From Bacillus cereus (GTDB lineage Bacteria; Bacillota; Bacilli; Bacillales; Bacillaceae_G): a stretch of DNA of 64,000 bases. Both the position numbers and the translations under genes were made by a program. The notes under the pieces were generated by a model that searched no databases, was not told where the DNA came from, and worked only from the letters and a program-made list of their open reading frames with translations. Where the stretch lies: positions 22,413-86,412 of the forward strand of contig NZ_NUOT01000005.1 in NCBI RefSeq assembly GCF_002584535.1, given 5' to 3'. Positions 35,698 to 43,539 of this stretch are shown here, in pieces; positions within the stretch are counted from its first letter, which is position 1; each line of letters begins with the position of its first letter.

Positions 35698-36333
35698 ATG
35701 CAAATAATCATGATTGGGGCAGGTGGTCATAGTAAGGTTATCCAAGATATTATACTATCATCATATGGGAATTATGAAATTATTGGTCGATTAGATGATA
35801 TGTATGAACAATTAAGAGTTGAGGATGGCGTATATTTTGGACCTATTTCTGCAGCTAGAAAATTAATGAATGAACATACAGATGTAAGGTTCGTGGTAGC
35901 TATAGGAAATAACAGAACACGAAAACGAATTATGGAGCAGTTAGAGATTCCCAGTCATCGTTATGTGACGCTTATACATAAGCAAGCTATCGTTAGTTTA
36001 AGTGCAAAGATTGGAGCTGGTACGGTTATTATGCCAGGTGCAATTGTTAATGCAGATGTTGAAATTGGGAATCACGTTATTGTCAATTCAGGCGCTATTA
36101 TTGAACATGATAATAGGGTAAAAGATTTTGCACATATTTCCCCCAATGCTGTGCTTACGGGATCTGTTACTGTAGGAACAGGAGTACATATAGGAGTAGG
36201 AGCTAATGTAATTCCCAATATTACAATTGGTGACTGGTCCATTATCGGTGCCGGGGCAACAGTAACCTGTGATATTGCAGCAAATTGTACAGCAGTGGGC
36301 GTTCCAGCTAGAGTAATAAAAAAAGAACTGTAG
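35698..36333 (+). CDS. epsM: Sugar N-acetyltransferase, EpsM-like (PglD/NeuD family)
   Basis: 211 residues. N-terminal nucleotide-binding MQIIMIGAGGHSKVIQDIILSSYGNYEIIGRLDD, then a left-handed beta helix: AIVSLSAKIGAGTVIMPGAIVNADVEIGNHVIVNSGAIIEHDNRVKDFAHISPNAVLTGSVTVGTGVHIGVGANVIPNITIGDWSIIGAGATVTCDI, with the EHDN motif holding the catalytic His. It acetylates the amino group added by EpsN. ATG 35698 has GAGGAGG in front (TTTTGAGGAGGTGAA). The gene order epsL-epsM-epsN is that of B. subtilis. Confidence 0.9.
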   Translation: MQIIMIGAGGHSKVIQDIILSSYGNYEIIGRLDDMYEQLRVEDGVYFGPISAARKLMNEHTDVRFVVAIGNNRTRKRIMEQLEIPSHRYVTLIHKQAIVSLSAKIGAGTVIMPGAIVNADVEIGNHVIVNSGAIIEHDNRVKDFAHISPNAVLTGSVTVGTGVHIGVGANVIPNITIGDWSIIGAGATVTCDIAANCTAVGVPARVIKKEL

Positions 36334-36346
36334 GATGGTGTTTAAA

Positions 36347-37516
36347 GTGGTATATTCACAGGAAAAAACAAGAATCTATCTCTCCGCCCCACATATGAGC
36401 GGTAATGAACAAAAATATATAAAAGAAGCATTTGATATGAATTGGATCGCTCCACTTGGTCCAAATGTGGATGCATTTGAAAGCGAGCTTTCATCTCACG
36501 TGGGAGTTCGTGATGCAGCTGCAGTTAGTTCAGGAACCTCTGCTATTCATTTAGCGCTGCGTTTATTGGATGTAGAAGATGGTGATACGATATTTTGTTC
36601 AAGTCTTACTTTTATAGCAAGTGCAAATCCAATTTTATATTTAGGTGCTACACCGGTGTTTATTGATTCAGAGCCTGAAACATGGAATATGTCACCACAA
36701 GCTTTAGAATGTGCATTGCATGATGCAAATGAAAGGGGAATGCTCCCAAAAGCGGTAATTGTTGTAAATCTATATGGACAAAGTGCTAAAATGGATGAAA
36801 TTCTCTCATTATGTAATAAATATGAAGTTCCAATAATTGAGGACGCAGCAGAATCACTTGGCTCTTACTACAAAGGTAAGGCGAGTGGAACATTTGGGAA
36901 GTTTGGGATTTATTCGTTTAACGGAAATAAAATCATTACAACCTCAGGTGGAGGAATGCTTGTATCTAATGATGTTGAGGCATTAAGAAAAGCAAGGTTT
37001 TTAGCTACTCAGGCAAGAGATCCTGCTCCACATTATCAACACAGTGTAATAGGATATAACTATCGAATGAGTAATGTTTTGGCAGGTATAGGTAGAGCAC
37101 AGTTGCAAATCCTCCAAGATAGGGTACAGGCAAGAAGAAAAATATTTGATAGATACTATCAAGAATTATCTCATATTCCAGGTGTACAGTTTATGCCTGA
37201 GTTAGAGGATACTTATTCAAATCGATGGCTTACAGTTCTTACTATAGATGAAGAAAAAACAGGAGTATCGATTCAGGAATTACTGAAACACCTGGAAAAT
37301 GAAAATATTGAGGCACGCCCTGTTTGGAAGCCTCTTCACATGCAACCCCTATTTAAGGGAACAACTTATTACCCTCATAGTGATTGCGAAGATATTGCTA
37401 GAAAATTATTTGAAACTGGATTCTGTCTTCCATCTGGATCAGGTATGACAGAAAAAGATCAGACAAGAGTTATTACATGTATCAAAAATGCGTTGACAAT
37501 AAATGTTGGTATATAA
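36347..37516 (+). CDS. epsN: UDP-sugar aminotransferase, EpsN-like (DegT/DnrJ/EryC1)
   Basis: About 389 residues. RIYLSAPHMSGNEQKYIKEAFDMNWIAPLGPNVDAFE, SSGTSAIHLALRLLDV, VVNLYGQSAKMDEILSLCNKYEVPIIEDAAESLGSYYKGKASGTFGKFGIYSFNGNKIITTSGGGMLV with the pyridoxal-phosphate Lys in GNKIITT, and NYRMSNVLAGIGRAQL. The match to B. subtilis EpsN is strong throughout. It aminates the 4-keto sugar made by EpsC. I prefer GTG 36347, with TAGGATGG at 36331-36338, to the ATG at 36335 that lies in that site; the difference is four residues. It is the last gene of the operon. Confidence 0.92.
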   Translation: MVYSQEKTRIYLSAPHMSGNEQKYIKEAFDMNWIAPLGPNVDAFESELSSHVGVRDAAAVSSGTSAIHLALRLLDVEDGDTIFCSSLTFIASANPILYLGATPVFIDSEPETWNMSPQALECALHDANERGMLPKAVIVVNLYGQSAKMDEILSLCNKYEVPIIEDAAESLGSYYKGKASGTFGKFGIYSFNGNKIITTSGGGMLVSNDVEALRKARFLATQARDPAPHYQHSVIGYNYRMSNVLAGIGRAQLQILQDRVQARRKIFDRYYQELSHIPGVQFMPELEDTYSNRWLTVLTIDEEKTGVSIQELLKHLENENIEARPVWKPLHMQPLFKGTTYYPHSDCEDIARKLFETGFCLPSGSGMTEKDQTRVITCIKNALTINVGI

Positions 37517-38050
37517 AAAGAAACAATAAGAGAATTTTAATAGGATATAGGTTAATGGACTAGGAGGATTCAATATCTAATTTAGTTCGGTTTTTGTGAA
37601 ATTTCATTTTGTGGAAATAAACCTCTTTTGAATGAAAGTCAAGGCAATCCCTATAGAGAGCGAAATAGTAAGCGTACATAATTTTGTGGTAAATACGAAT
37701 TATGTTTTTGGTTAGCATTATCAATGGTGAACGCATATTATATGACCTCCTTAGTAAAAATGGTATAACTATAAAAAGTTACTTGCCTTTTGTTCAATTA
37801 TAAAGAAACAGCTATGTTGAATAACATGGCTGCTTCTATTAAAGCAGCAGAGGAATATAAAATATGTTTTTTAATTAGCATGTTTATACTAAACTATATA
37901 AAATATCATAGCACAAAAATTATGTTAATATCAAAAAAATGAAAAAATATGGAGATAAATCCATTTATTTGCAAGATATAATTTTATTATTCATTTTTTA
38001 ATTATCCAAAAAAGAGGGGTTAACATTTAATATTTGGAGTATATAGATAC
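37517..38050. other. Gene-poor AT-rich gap after epsN, with one hairpin
   Basis: No convincing gene. A 33-codon frame at 37702-37803 (MFLVSIINGERILYDLL...) ends just before a hairpin and may be the tail of a decayed gene that I cannot identify. The hairpin pairs CAGCTATGTT (37809-37818) with AACATGGCTG (37823-37832), extended by AGAA/TTCT beyond one mismatch, and is a reasonable end for the eps transcript. The bases from 38109 to 38409 also show no gene. Confidence 0.5.
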
Positions 38051-38079
38051 TTGACAATACAATAGTGAAATGATAACCT
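38051..38079 (+). promoter_or_regulatory. Candidate promoter of the lasso-peptide operon
   Basis: TTGACA (38051-38056) is a perfect -35 box; 17 bases later TAACCT (38074-38079) is a weak -10 box, which could make the promoter dependent on an activator or de-repression. It lies about 330 bases before the cyclase gene and is followed at once by a 26-bp palindrome. Confidence 0.4.
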
Positions 38080-38082
38080 GGG

Positions 38083-38108
38083 TTTATATTCTTTATAAAG
38101 AATATAAA
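38083..38108. promoter_or_regulatory. Perfect 26-bp palindrome, operator candidate for the lasso cluster
   Basis: Half-site TTTATATTCTTTA (38083-38095) is followed directly by its exact reverse complement (38096-38108). Every one of the 13 base pairs is symmetric, with no loop, so a dimeric DNA-binding protein is more likely than an RNA hairpin. It covers the expected transcription start of the promoter at 38051-38079. No regulator gene is seen inside the cluster. Confidence 0.55.
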
Positions 38109-38409
38109 TACTTTATTGATATATTAAATTTATCTATTTTTATTTGAATCAACAAACAAATACATAATACTTTTTAGCGAAAATAAGAAAATTATACCCT
38201 TGTTCTTTTTTTGAATATCAAAATTAGAAGGCGAGGGTTTATTTATAAGGTAGATAGCCTGAAAATTTCAACTTTAAAATCTGTTATGCGGAAACACGGT
38301 AGTTTGAGAAAGGATTTTTCTGGTATATAAATAACGTTTTATTGATATATCAGGTAATTATCTTATTTATCGGGTTTGCCCTTACTTGTTTCGTAGCGGG
38401 AGGAAAGAA

Positions 38410-40347
38410 ATGAGCGCAATAGCTGGAATTTATCATTTAAATAGGGAACCCATACCGTTTGAGCATAGCAATGGAATCATGTCAGCTTTATCTCGTTATC
38501 CAGCCGATAGTACCAATACGTGGCACAAGGAAAATATTTTTTTGGGTGCCCATATGAAATGGATAACACCCCAATCTATCAACGAACAATTACCTTATTA
38601 TGATTATGAAAAGCAATTGGTCATAACGGCTGATGCTATTATTGATAATCGCGATGAATTATTTGATAGATTACAAGTGGAACAGGCACTTAGAAGGGAG
38701 ATGCCTGACAGTAAGCTGATTTTATTGGCTTATCAAAAGTGGGGGGAAAATGCGCCGAAATATTTGATTGGCGATTTTGCTTTTATGATTTGGGATGAAA
38801 GAAAACGCTTACTTTTCGGTGCGCGTGATTTTTCGGGAAGCAGAACATTTTACTTCTTCCGTAATCAAAATCGATTTGCCTTTTGTACCAGCATAGGACC
38901 ACTATTTTCCTTACCTTACGTCGGGAAGGATTTAAATGAGCAGTGGTTAGCTGAATATTTAGCGATACCTAATATGCTTGATACGATAGATGCTTTTTCT
39001 ACAGTCCATAAAAATATAGAACAAGTACCTCCTTCTCATACTATTTCTGTAGTCGATGGAAAAGTTAGTATTTCGAAATATGACGTGTTATTTGTAGGAG
39101 AGAAGTTGCATCTCAAATCAAATCAAGAGTATGAAGAGGCATTTCGGGACGTATTTGAAAGTGCAGTGACATCAAGATTGCGTACGCACCGTAATGTTGG
39201 TTCCCATTTAAGTGGAGGATTAGATTCAGGTGCTGTTGCTAGCTTTGCTGCAAGAGCCTTGCAAAAGGAAAATAAAAAATTATATACATACAGCTCTGTA
39301 CCTGCAGAAGGATTTATTGATTGGACTCGTAGTCATATGGTTGCAGATGAGAAGCCGTTTATCCAATCTACAGTACAGCATGTAGGGAATATTACGGATC
39401 ATTATTTGAATTTCCCAGGGAGAAATTCATTCTCTGAAATTGATGATTGGCTTGATATTATGGAAATGCCCTATAAATTCTTTGAAAATTCTATTTGGGT
39501 AAAGGGAATTTATGAAAAAGCCCAGCAACAAGGAGTTGGAGTGCTCTTAAATGGAGCGAGGGGGAATTTTACCATCTCTTGGGGACCAGCTCTAGATTAT
39601 TATGCAGTTTTACTTAAAAAGTTCAAATGGTTCCAACTTTATCATGAAATCGACTTATACGGTAAAAGTATTGGAGTCAAAAAGTCACGAATACTGAAAG
39701 TCGTAGGACAGAAGGCATATCCATCTATAAATAACATGTTCTCTCCACAACAGCAATATGAGTTGCCGACGTTAGTCAATCCAGAACTTGCAAAACGTAC
39801 TGATGTATTCAACAAACTGGAGGAACATGGTGTTAAAGTAACGGGGGCTTCTATACCTAACATATATGAAATAAGGCAGAAACATTTTGAGCAGTTAAAT
39901 TTATGGAATACCACTGGTACAAGTGGTACAAAACTTTCCTTGCGCTATGGCTTGCAGGGGCATGATCCGACGAATGACTTACGAGTAATTCGATTTTGTT
40001 TATCTCTACCACTCGAACAATTTGTTCAAAATGGCTTAAATCGGGCACTTATCCGAAGATCTACAAAGGGATTGCTTCCTGACAAAGTAAGGTTGAATCA
40101 ACGTGTGCGAGGGATACAGGCTGCCGATGTGATTCATCGCATGATTCCTTCATGGAAAATGTTTATCAAGGAACTAAAACAGCTTAGCACAGATCCTGTA
40201 GCTTCTAACTTTTTTAATATGGAAATCATTAAGAGTGCGATTTTGAAAATTCAAGGAGAACCACAGCCAGAAAACGTGTTTGATCCTGATTTTAGAATTT
40301 TAATGCGCAGTCTTATCGTTTATCGATTTATCAAGAAATTTATTTGA
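38410..40347 (+). CDS. Lasso peptide cyclase (asparagine-synthetase-like, C protein)
   Basis: 645 residues. The N-terminal glutaminase-like half begins MSAIAGIYHLN: residue 2 is Ser rather than the Cys nucleophile of true asparagine synthetase, so it cannot hydrolyse glutamine. The C-terminal half holds the ATP-pyrophosphatase loop SHLSGGLDSGAVASFAARAL (SGGLDS about 268-273) that adenylates the side-chain carboxylate of the precursor. In lasso systems this enzyme joins that acid to the N-terminal amine to close the ring around the tail. Start ATG 38410 with GGGAGGAAAG in front; the upstream TTG 38386 lacks a site. The precursor gene follows 14 bases after its stop. Confidence 0.92.
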   Translation: MSAIAGIYHLNREPIPFEHSNGIMSALSRYPADSTNTWHKENIFLGAHMKWITPQSINEQLPYYDYEKQLVITADAIIDNRDELFDRLQVEQALRREMPDSKLILLAYQKWGENAPKYLIGDFAFMIWDERKRLLFGARDFSGSRTFYFFRNQNRFAFCTSIGPLFSLPYVGKDLNEQWLAEYLAIPNMLDTIDAFSTVHKNIEQVPPSHTISVVDGKVSISKYDVLFVGEKLHLKSNQEYEEAFRDVFESAVTSRLRTHRNVGSHLSGGLDSGAVASFAARALQKENKKLYTYSSVPAEGFIDWTRSHMVADEKPFIQSTVQHVGNITDHYLNFPGRNSFSEIDDWLDIMEMPYKFFENSIWVKGIYEKAQQQGVGVLLNGARGNFTISWGPALDYYAVLLKKFKWFQLYHEIDLYGKSIGVKKSRILKVVGQKAYPSINNMFSPQQQYELPTLVNPELAKRTDVFNKLEEHGVKVTGASIPNIYEIRQKHFEQLNLWNTTGTSGTKLSLRYGLQGHDPTNDLRVIRFCLSLPLEQFVQNGLNRALIRRSTKGLLPDKVRLNQRVRGIQAADVIHRMIPSWKMFIKELKQLSTDPVASNFFNMEIIKSAILKIQGEPQPENVFDPDFRILMRSLIVYRFIKKFI

Positions 40348-40361
40348 AGGGAGGTGAAACT

Positions 40362-40493
40362 ATGAAACAAGAATGGCAATCACCAGTATTAGAAGTGCTT
40401 GATATCAACATGACAATGGCTGGACCTGGAAAACGAATTGTTGACCAAGTGTTTGAAGATGAGGATGAGCAAGGCACACTTAGCCACAGCTAA
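40362..40493 (+). CDS. Lasso peptide precursor (43 aa), paeninodin/pseudomycoidin type
   Basis: Encodes 43 residues from ATG 40362 with GGGAGGTGAAAC in front. The leader (residues 1-19) has the W-x-x-P-x-L-E-V-L-D pattern (W5, P8, L10) recognised by B1 proteins, and Thr at the penultimate position (T18), needed by the B2 protease. The core (residues 20-43) starts AGPGKRIVD: Ala1 and Asp9 give a nine-residue macrolactam ring. The tail is acidic (EDEDE) and ends in SHS, so the C-terminal Ser is a likely phosphorylation site for the kinase encoded next. This layout matches paeninodin and, as far as I remember it, pseudomycoidin even more closely. Too short for standard gene callers with a 60-codon limit. 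Confidence 0.93.
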   Translation: MKQEWQSPVLEVLDINMTMAGPGKRIVDQVFEDEDEQGTLSHS

Positions 40494-40530
40494 TGCACTA
40501 ATATTTAAATGAGATTTATATGCTTTACAG

Positions 40531-40566
40531 CCCTTATATAGTTTAACAACGGTATAAGGGTTTTTT
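40531..40566 (+). terminator. Intrinsic terminator between precursor and kinase genes
   Basis: CCCTTATA (40531-40538) pairs with TATAAGGG (40553-40560), followed directly by TTTTTT (40561-40566). Placed 37 bases after the precursor stop, it should make precursor mRNA more abundant than the message for the enzymes downstream. Confidence 0.8.
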
Positions 40567-40600
40567 CTAATCAATTTTTCAACTAGGTGGAGTGAGAAAG

Positions 40601-41530
40601 ATGATACATACTGTAAAGAAAGTGGTTTACAAAGCCTTCGGATTAACCCTATTAAGTGAGATTCCTCTGCCGGAATTGCCTCAATTAAACAATTATGAAA
40701 ATGAAGTAGACGTCAGAATCGAAACTGCAGATTTGTCCAAGTTATGGAAGGAGTTATCCTCCAAAAAGTCAGCATTCGTAGTCGAAGAAGAATTAGTTAT
40801 GTTTCAAATCCCCGAAACAGCCACGTTTTGTATTCAAAATGGAGAAAAAATTATCGTTTCACCTATGGAAGGATCTGACCAAGATAAGATTAGGCTTTAT
40901 ATTCTTGGAACTTGCATGGGCGCATTATTGATGCAAAGAAAAATACTTCCCTTGCATGGAAGTGCAATAGCCATCAATGGGAAGGTATATGCTTTTGTAG
41001 GAAGATCGGGAGCTGGAAAGTCAACTCTTGCATCAGCTCTCTTGAGCAAGGGATATCAACTTTTAAGTGATGATGTAATTGCGGTATCTCTTTCTGAGGA
41101 TAATATTCCTTTTGTTACACCCTCTTATCCACAACAAAAGTTATGGAAAGAAAGTCTTGATCAATTTGGAATGGAAACAACGCATTATCAGCCTTTATTT
41201 GAAAGAGAGACCAAATATGCTGTACCAGTGTCGTCAAGCTTTTTCAATGAGCCGTTACCGCTAGCGGGTGTATTTGAATTGGTGAAAACGGAAAATGAGA
41301 ATGTTGAAATTCAGCGTATTGAAGGACTAGAAAGGTTACGTACATTGCTACGCCATACATATCGAAATTCATTAATCCCACGATTGGAGATGATGGAATG
41401 GCATTTTATGAACTCTACAAATATTGTAAATAAGGTGGAGATGTTTCAATTAAGGCGCCCTATTTCAAAGTTTACGGCGCATGATTTAGTATCCACAGTC
41501 CTAGAGTCTTTAAAAGAGGAGGAAAAATAA
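40601..41530 (+). CDS. HPr-kinase-like lasso peptide kinase (PadeK/PsmK type)
   Basis: 309 residues. The P loop AFVGRSGAGKSTLASALLSKGYQLLSDDVIAVSL (Walker A about 134-141, SDD downstream) is that of the HPr kinase/phosphorylase fold. In the paeninodin family this enzyme phosphorylates the side chain of the C-terminal Ser of the precursor. The N-terminal 100 residues (LTLLSEIPLPELPQL ...) are the extra domain usual in RiPP-associated HPr-kinase-like proteins. The start is ATG 40601 with AGGTGGAG at 40585-40592; the GTG 40592 overlaps it. The stop codon shares its last base with the ATG of the B1 gene (TAATG), so translation is coupled. Confidence 0.9.
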   Translation: MIHTVKKVVYKAFGLTLLSEIPLPELPQLNNYENEVDVRIETADLSKLWKELSSKKSAFVVEEELVMFQIPETATFCIQNGEKIIVSPMEGSDQDKIRLYILGTCMGALLMQRKILPLHGSAIAINGKVYAFVGRSGAGKSTLASALLSKGYQLLSDDVIAVSLSEDNIPFVTPSYPQQKLWKESLDQFGMETTHYQPLFERETKYAVPVSSSFFNEPLPLAGVFELVKTENENVEIQRIEGLERLRTLLRHTYRNSLIPRLEMMEWHFMNSTNIVNKVEMFQLRRPISKFTAHDLVSTVLESLKEEEK

Positions 41531-41829
41531 TGATTACTAACAAAAAAATTTCATTAAATAGTTTTATCGTACAGGGGCAAGAAAATGTAGTGAGTGATAT
41601 GGATGGAGAAAAAGTGATGATGAGCATCCATAATGGAAAATACTACAATTTAGGAGGGATAGGCGGTGAAATTTGGGAGTTAATAAATGAATTGATATCA
41701 GTTAATCAATTGGTCAATATATTAATGTCCCGATATATGATTGAAGAGGCAGAATGTCAGGAACAAGTACTCTCTTTCTTGAATCACTTGTATGCAGAAG
41801 GATTAATCTTGGTTGGGGATAAAAATTGA
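41530..41829 (+). CDS. PqqD-like RiPP recognition element (lasso B1 protein)
   Basis: 99 residues. The winged-helix PqqD pattern is clear: VVSDMDGEKVMMSIHNGKYYNLGGIGGEIWELINELISVNQLVNILMSRYMIEEAECQEQVLSFLNHLYAEGLI. It binds the precursor leader and brings it to the B2 protease. In many Proteobacteria B1 and B2 are one protein; in Firmicutes and Actinobacteria they are split, as here. Its ATG overlaps the kinase stop by one base, and the B2 gene starts 45 bases further on. Confidence 0.93.
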   Translation: MITNKKISLNSFIVQGQENVVSDMDGEKVMMSIHNGKYYNLGGIGGEIWELINELISVNQLVNILMSRYMIEEAECQEQVLSFLNHLYAEGLILVGDKN

Positions 41830-41874
41830 TTTATAGCTGAATGTTTCAGATTTAATAGATTAGGAGTAGGATCG

Positions 41875-42327
41875 ATGAATATCATAAATAAAGCAAAAGC
41901 TTTCTTATCGTTCGATATGGGAACAAAATTATTACTTATAGAAGCTTTCTTTTATTTAGGTTGGGCTCGTATTCTTAAAAGTATACCGTTTTCTAAAGCT
42001 GCTCCTATATTAGGAATTCATATGGCAGAAACGTCTTTAAGCTATGATGAGTCGGAAAAGATTACGTTAAGGAAAATTTCTCAAGCAGTGCATATGATGA
42101 GCCGTTATACATTTTGGGAAAGCCAATGTCTTGTTAAAGCTATCGCTGCAATGAAAATGTTGGAGAAGCGTCAAATTGAAAGCACCCTTTACTTGGGGAC
42201 CGCGAAAGATGAGACAGGAAATATGATTGCCCATGCGTGGTTACGTAGCGGGCCCTTTTATATTACTGGCGTAGAAGAAATGAAGAGATTTACTGTTGTT
42301 AGTAAATTTGCAAAAAGGATAGGGTAA
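41875..42327 (+). CDS. Lasso leader peptidase, transglutaminase-like (B2 protein)
   Basis: 150 residues, usual length for B2. The cysteine-protease landmarks are FWESQCLVKAIAAMKMLEKRQIESTLYLGTAKDETGNMIAHAWLRSGPFYITG: nucleophile Cys85 and His120 in the AHAW motif. With B1 it cuts the precursor after residue 19 to free the Ala1 amine for ring closure by the cyclase. The N-terminal stretch FLSFDMGTKLLLIEAFFYLGWARILKSIPF is hydrophobic and common in this family. It is preceded by TTAGGAGTAGG as the ribosome site and followed after 22 bases by the nucleotidyltransferase gene. Confidence 0.92.
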   Translation: MNIINKAKAFLSFDMGTKLLLIEAFFYLGWARILKSIPFSKAAPILGIHMAETSLSYDESEKITLRKISQAVHMMSRYTFWESQCLVKAIAAMKMLEKRQIESTLYLGTAKDETGNMIAHAWLRSGPFYITGVEEMKRFTVVSKFAKRIG

Positions 42328-42349
42328 AAAAATCTTGAAGGAGAATGAG

Positions 42350-43537
42350 ATGGATACCGGTTGTAATCTTGATTTGAGCCATTTGCCTAAAGAACTAAAA
42401 TTGTTACTTGAAATTATAAAGAAGGAAGATAAAGAGATACAAACAATCCCAAAAGATTGGTTTATCGATATTGATTGGAAAAAATTTCTGAAATTGGCGC
42501 TGCATCATCGCATGTATGCCTTCATTTATACAAAAATGAAGAATATCGATAATCAACTCATTCCTTCGCATGTTGTACAAGTGTTAAGTACATACTTTAA
42601 AAGGAATACATTTCATATGCTTCATTTAAGTGGAGAAATGGGAAAGATAAGCAAATTATTTGCCGAAAATCAGCTCCGGCTCCTATTTTTGAAAGGACCT
42701 ATTCTTGGGGTAGATTTATATGGAGATATTTCTCTTAGAACATCTGGGGATCTGGACGCTCTTGTTCCTATAGATGATCTTGAAAAAGTAAATGAAATAC
42801 TTGTAAAGAATGGTTATGTCAAAGAGGAAGATTTTCCAACAGTTATGAATGAATGGAAGTGGAGACGCCATCATACAACTTATATGCATCCAATGAGTAA
42901 GGTAAAATTGGAGATTCATTGGCGTCTACAACCAGGCCCTGGAAAGGAACAAAACTTTGATGAGTTGTGGGGACGAAAAAGAATGAGCCCTATTACGAAT
43001 TATCCTGTCTATTTTCTAGGTAGAGAGGATTTGTTTATGTTTCTTGTGACTCATGGGACTAGGCATGGTTGGTCCAGGCTTCGATGGTTAACAGACATTG
43101 ACCGTATGGTAAGGCAAGAAATAGATTGGAAAGAACTTACTGTTCTGTTGAAAAGATATGGATGCAAGCAGTTAGTAGGTCAGGCGCTTATTTTATCTTC
43201 CGAGCTTTTAGATACTCTTATAATAGAAGAAGAGGCAAAAGTATTAATGTCAGGGAGAAGGGTAACGCAGTTAGCGCAGCTTGCTATATATTACTTGGAA
43301 AATATGATTAACTTGCATACAGATCCCGTTCCAGAAGAAGTTTCAAAATATCATGAGCGATATTTATATTTGTTAAAAACAAGCTCTCAAAAGCTACTGT
43401 TTCATCTTAGCTGGTTATACCCTTACCCTCAGGATGTGGAAACTTTACCACTACCAAAACAATTGCATGTTTTGTATTTTCCTTTGCGGCCAGTTTTATG
43501 GGCTTGGAGGAAAACGAGATACCGTAAGGAGATGTAA
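42350..43537 (+). CDS. Nucleotidyltransferase-family protein of the lasso cluster (PsmN-like)
   Basis: 395 residues. LRLLFLKGPILGVDLYGDISLRTSGDLDALVPIDDLEKVNEILVKNGYVKEEDFP carries the nucleotidyltransferase acid pair (RTSGDLDALV), then HHTTYMHPMSKVKLEIHWRL, and DLFMFLVTHGTRHGWSRLRWLTDIDRMV; these are hallmarks of the NTP_transf_5 group. Homologues occur in paeninodin-type clusters, and I recall the pseudomycoidin one being tied to further modification of the phosphorylated C terminus. The chemistry here is inferred only from context. Start ATG 42350 with AAGGAG at 42338-42343; TTG 42335 overlaps that site. It is 2 bases before the transporter. Confidence 0.85.
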   Translation: MDTGCNLDLSHLPKELKLLLEIIKKEDKEIQTIPKDWFIDIDWKKFLKLALHHRMYAFIYTKMKNIDNQLIPSHVVQVLSTYFKRNTFHMLHLSGEMGKISKLFAENQLRLLFLKGPILGVDLYGDISLRTSGDLDALVPIDDLEKVNEILVKNGYVKEEDFPTVMNEWKWRRHHTTYMHPMSKVKLEIHWRLQPGPGKEQNFDELWGRKRMSPITNYPVYFLGREDLFMFLVTHGTRHGWSRLRWLTDIDRMVRQEIDWKELTVLLKRYGCKQLVGQALILSSELLDTLIIEEEAKVLMSGRRVTQLAQLAIYYLENMINLHTDPVPEEVSKYHERYLYLLKTSSQKLLFHLSWLYPYPQDVETLPLPKQLHVLYFPLRPVLWAWRKTRYRKEM

Positions 43538-43539
43538 AA

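Noticed and set aside
37702-37803. 33-codon frame MFLVSIINGERILYDLL... before a hairpin
   Set aside because: No ribosome site and no family likeness; kept only as part of the intergenic description.
38200-38405. Possible riboswitch in the lasso leader
   Set aside because: Short pairings such as AGAAA/TTTCT exist, but no arrangement fits a known riboswitch consensus that I can recall, and the region is mostly AT-rich.
38410-40347. Housekeeping asparagine synthetase
   Set aside because: Residue 2 is Ser instead of the essential Cys, and the neighbours are lasso-peptide genes.
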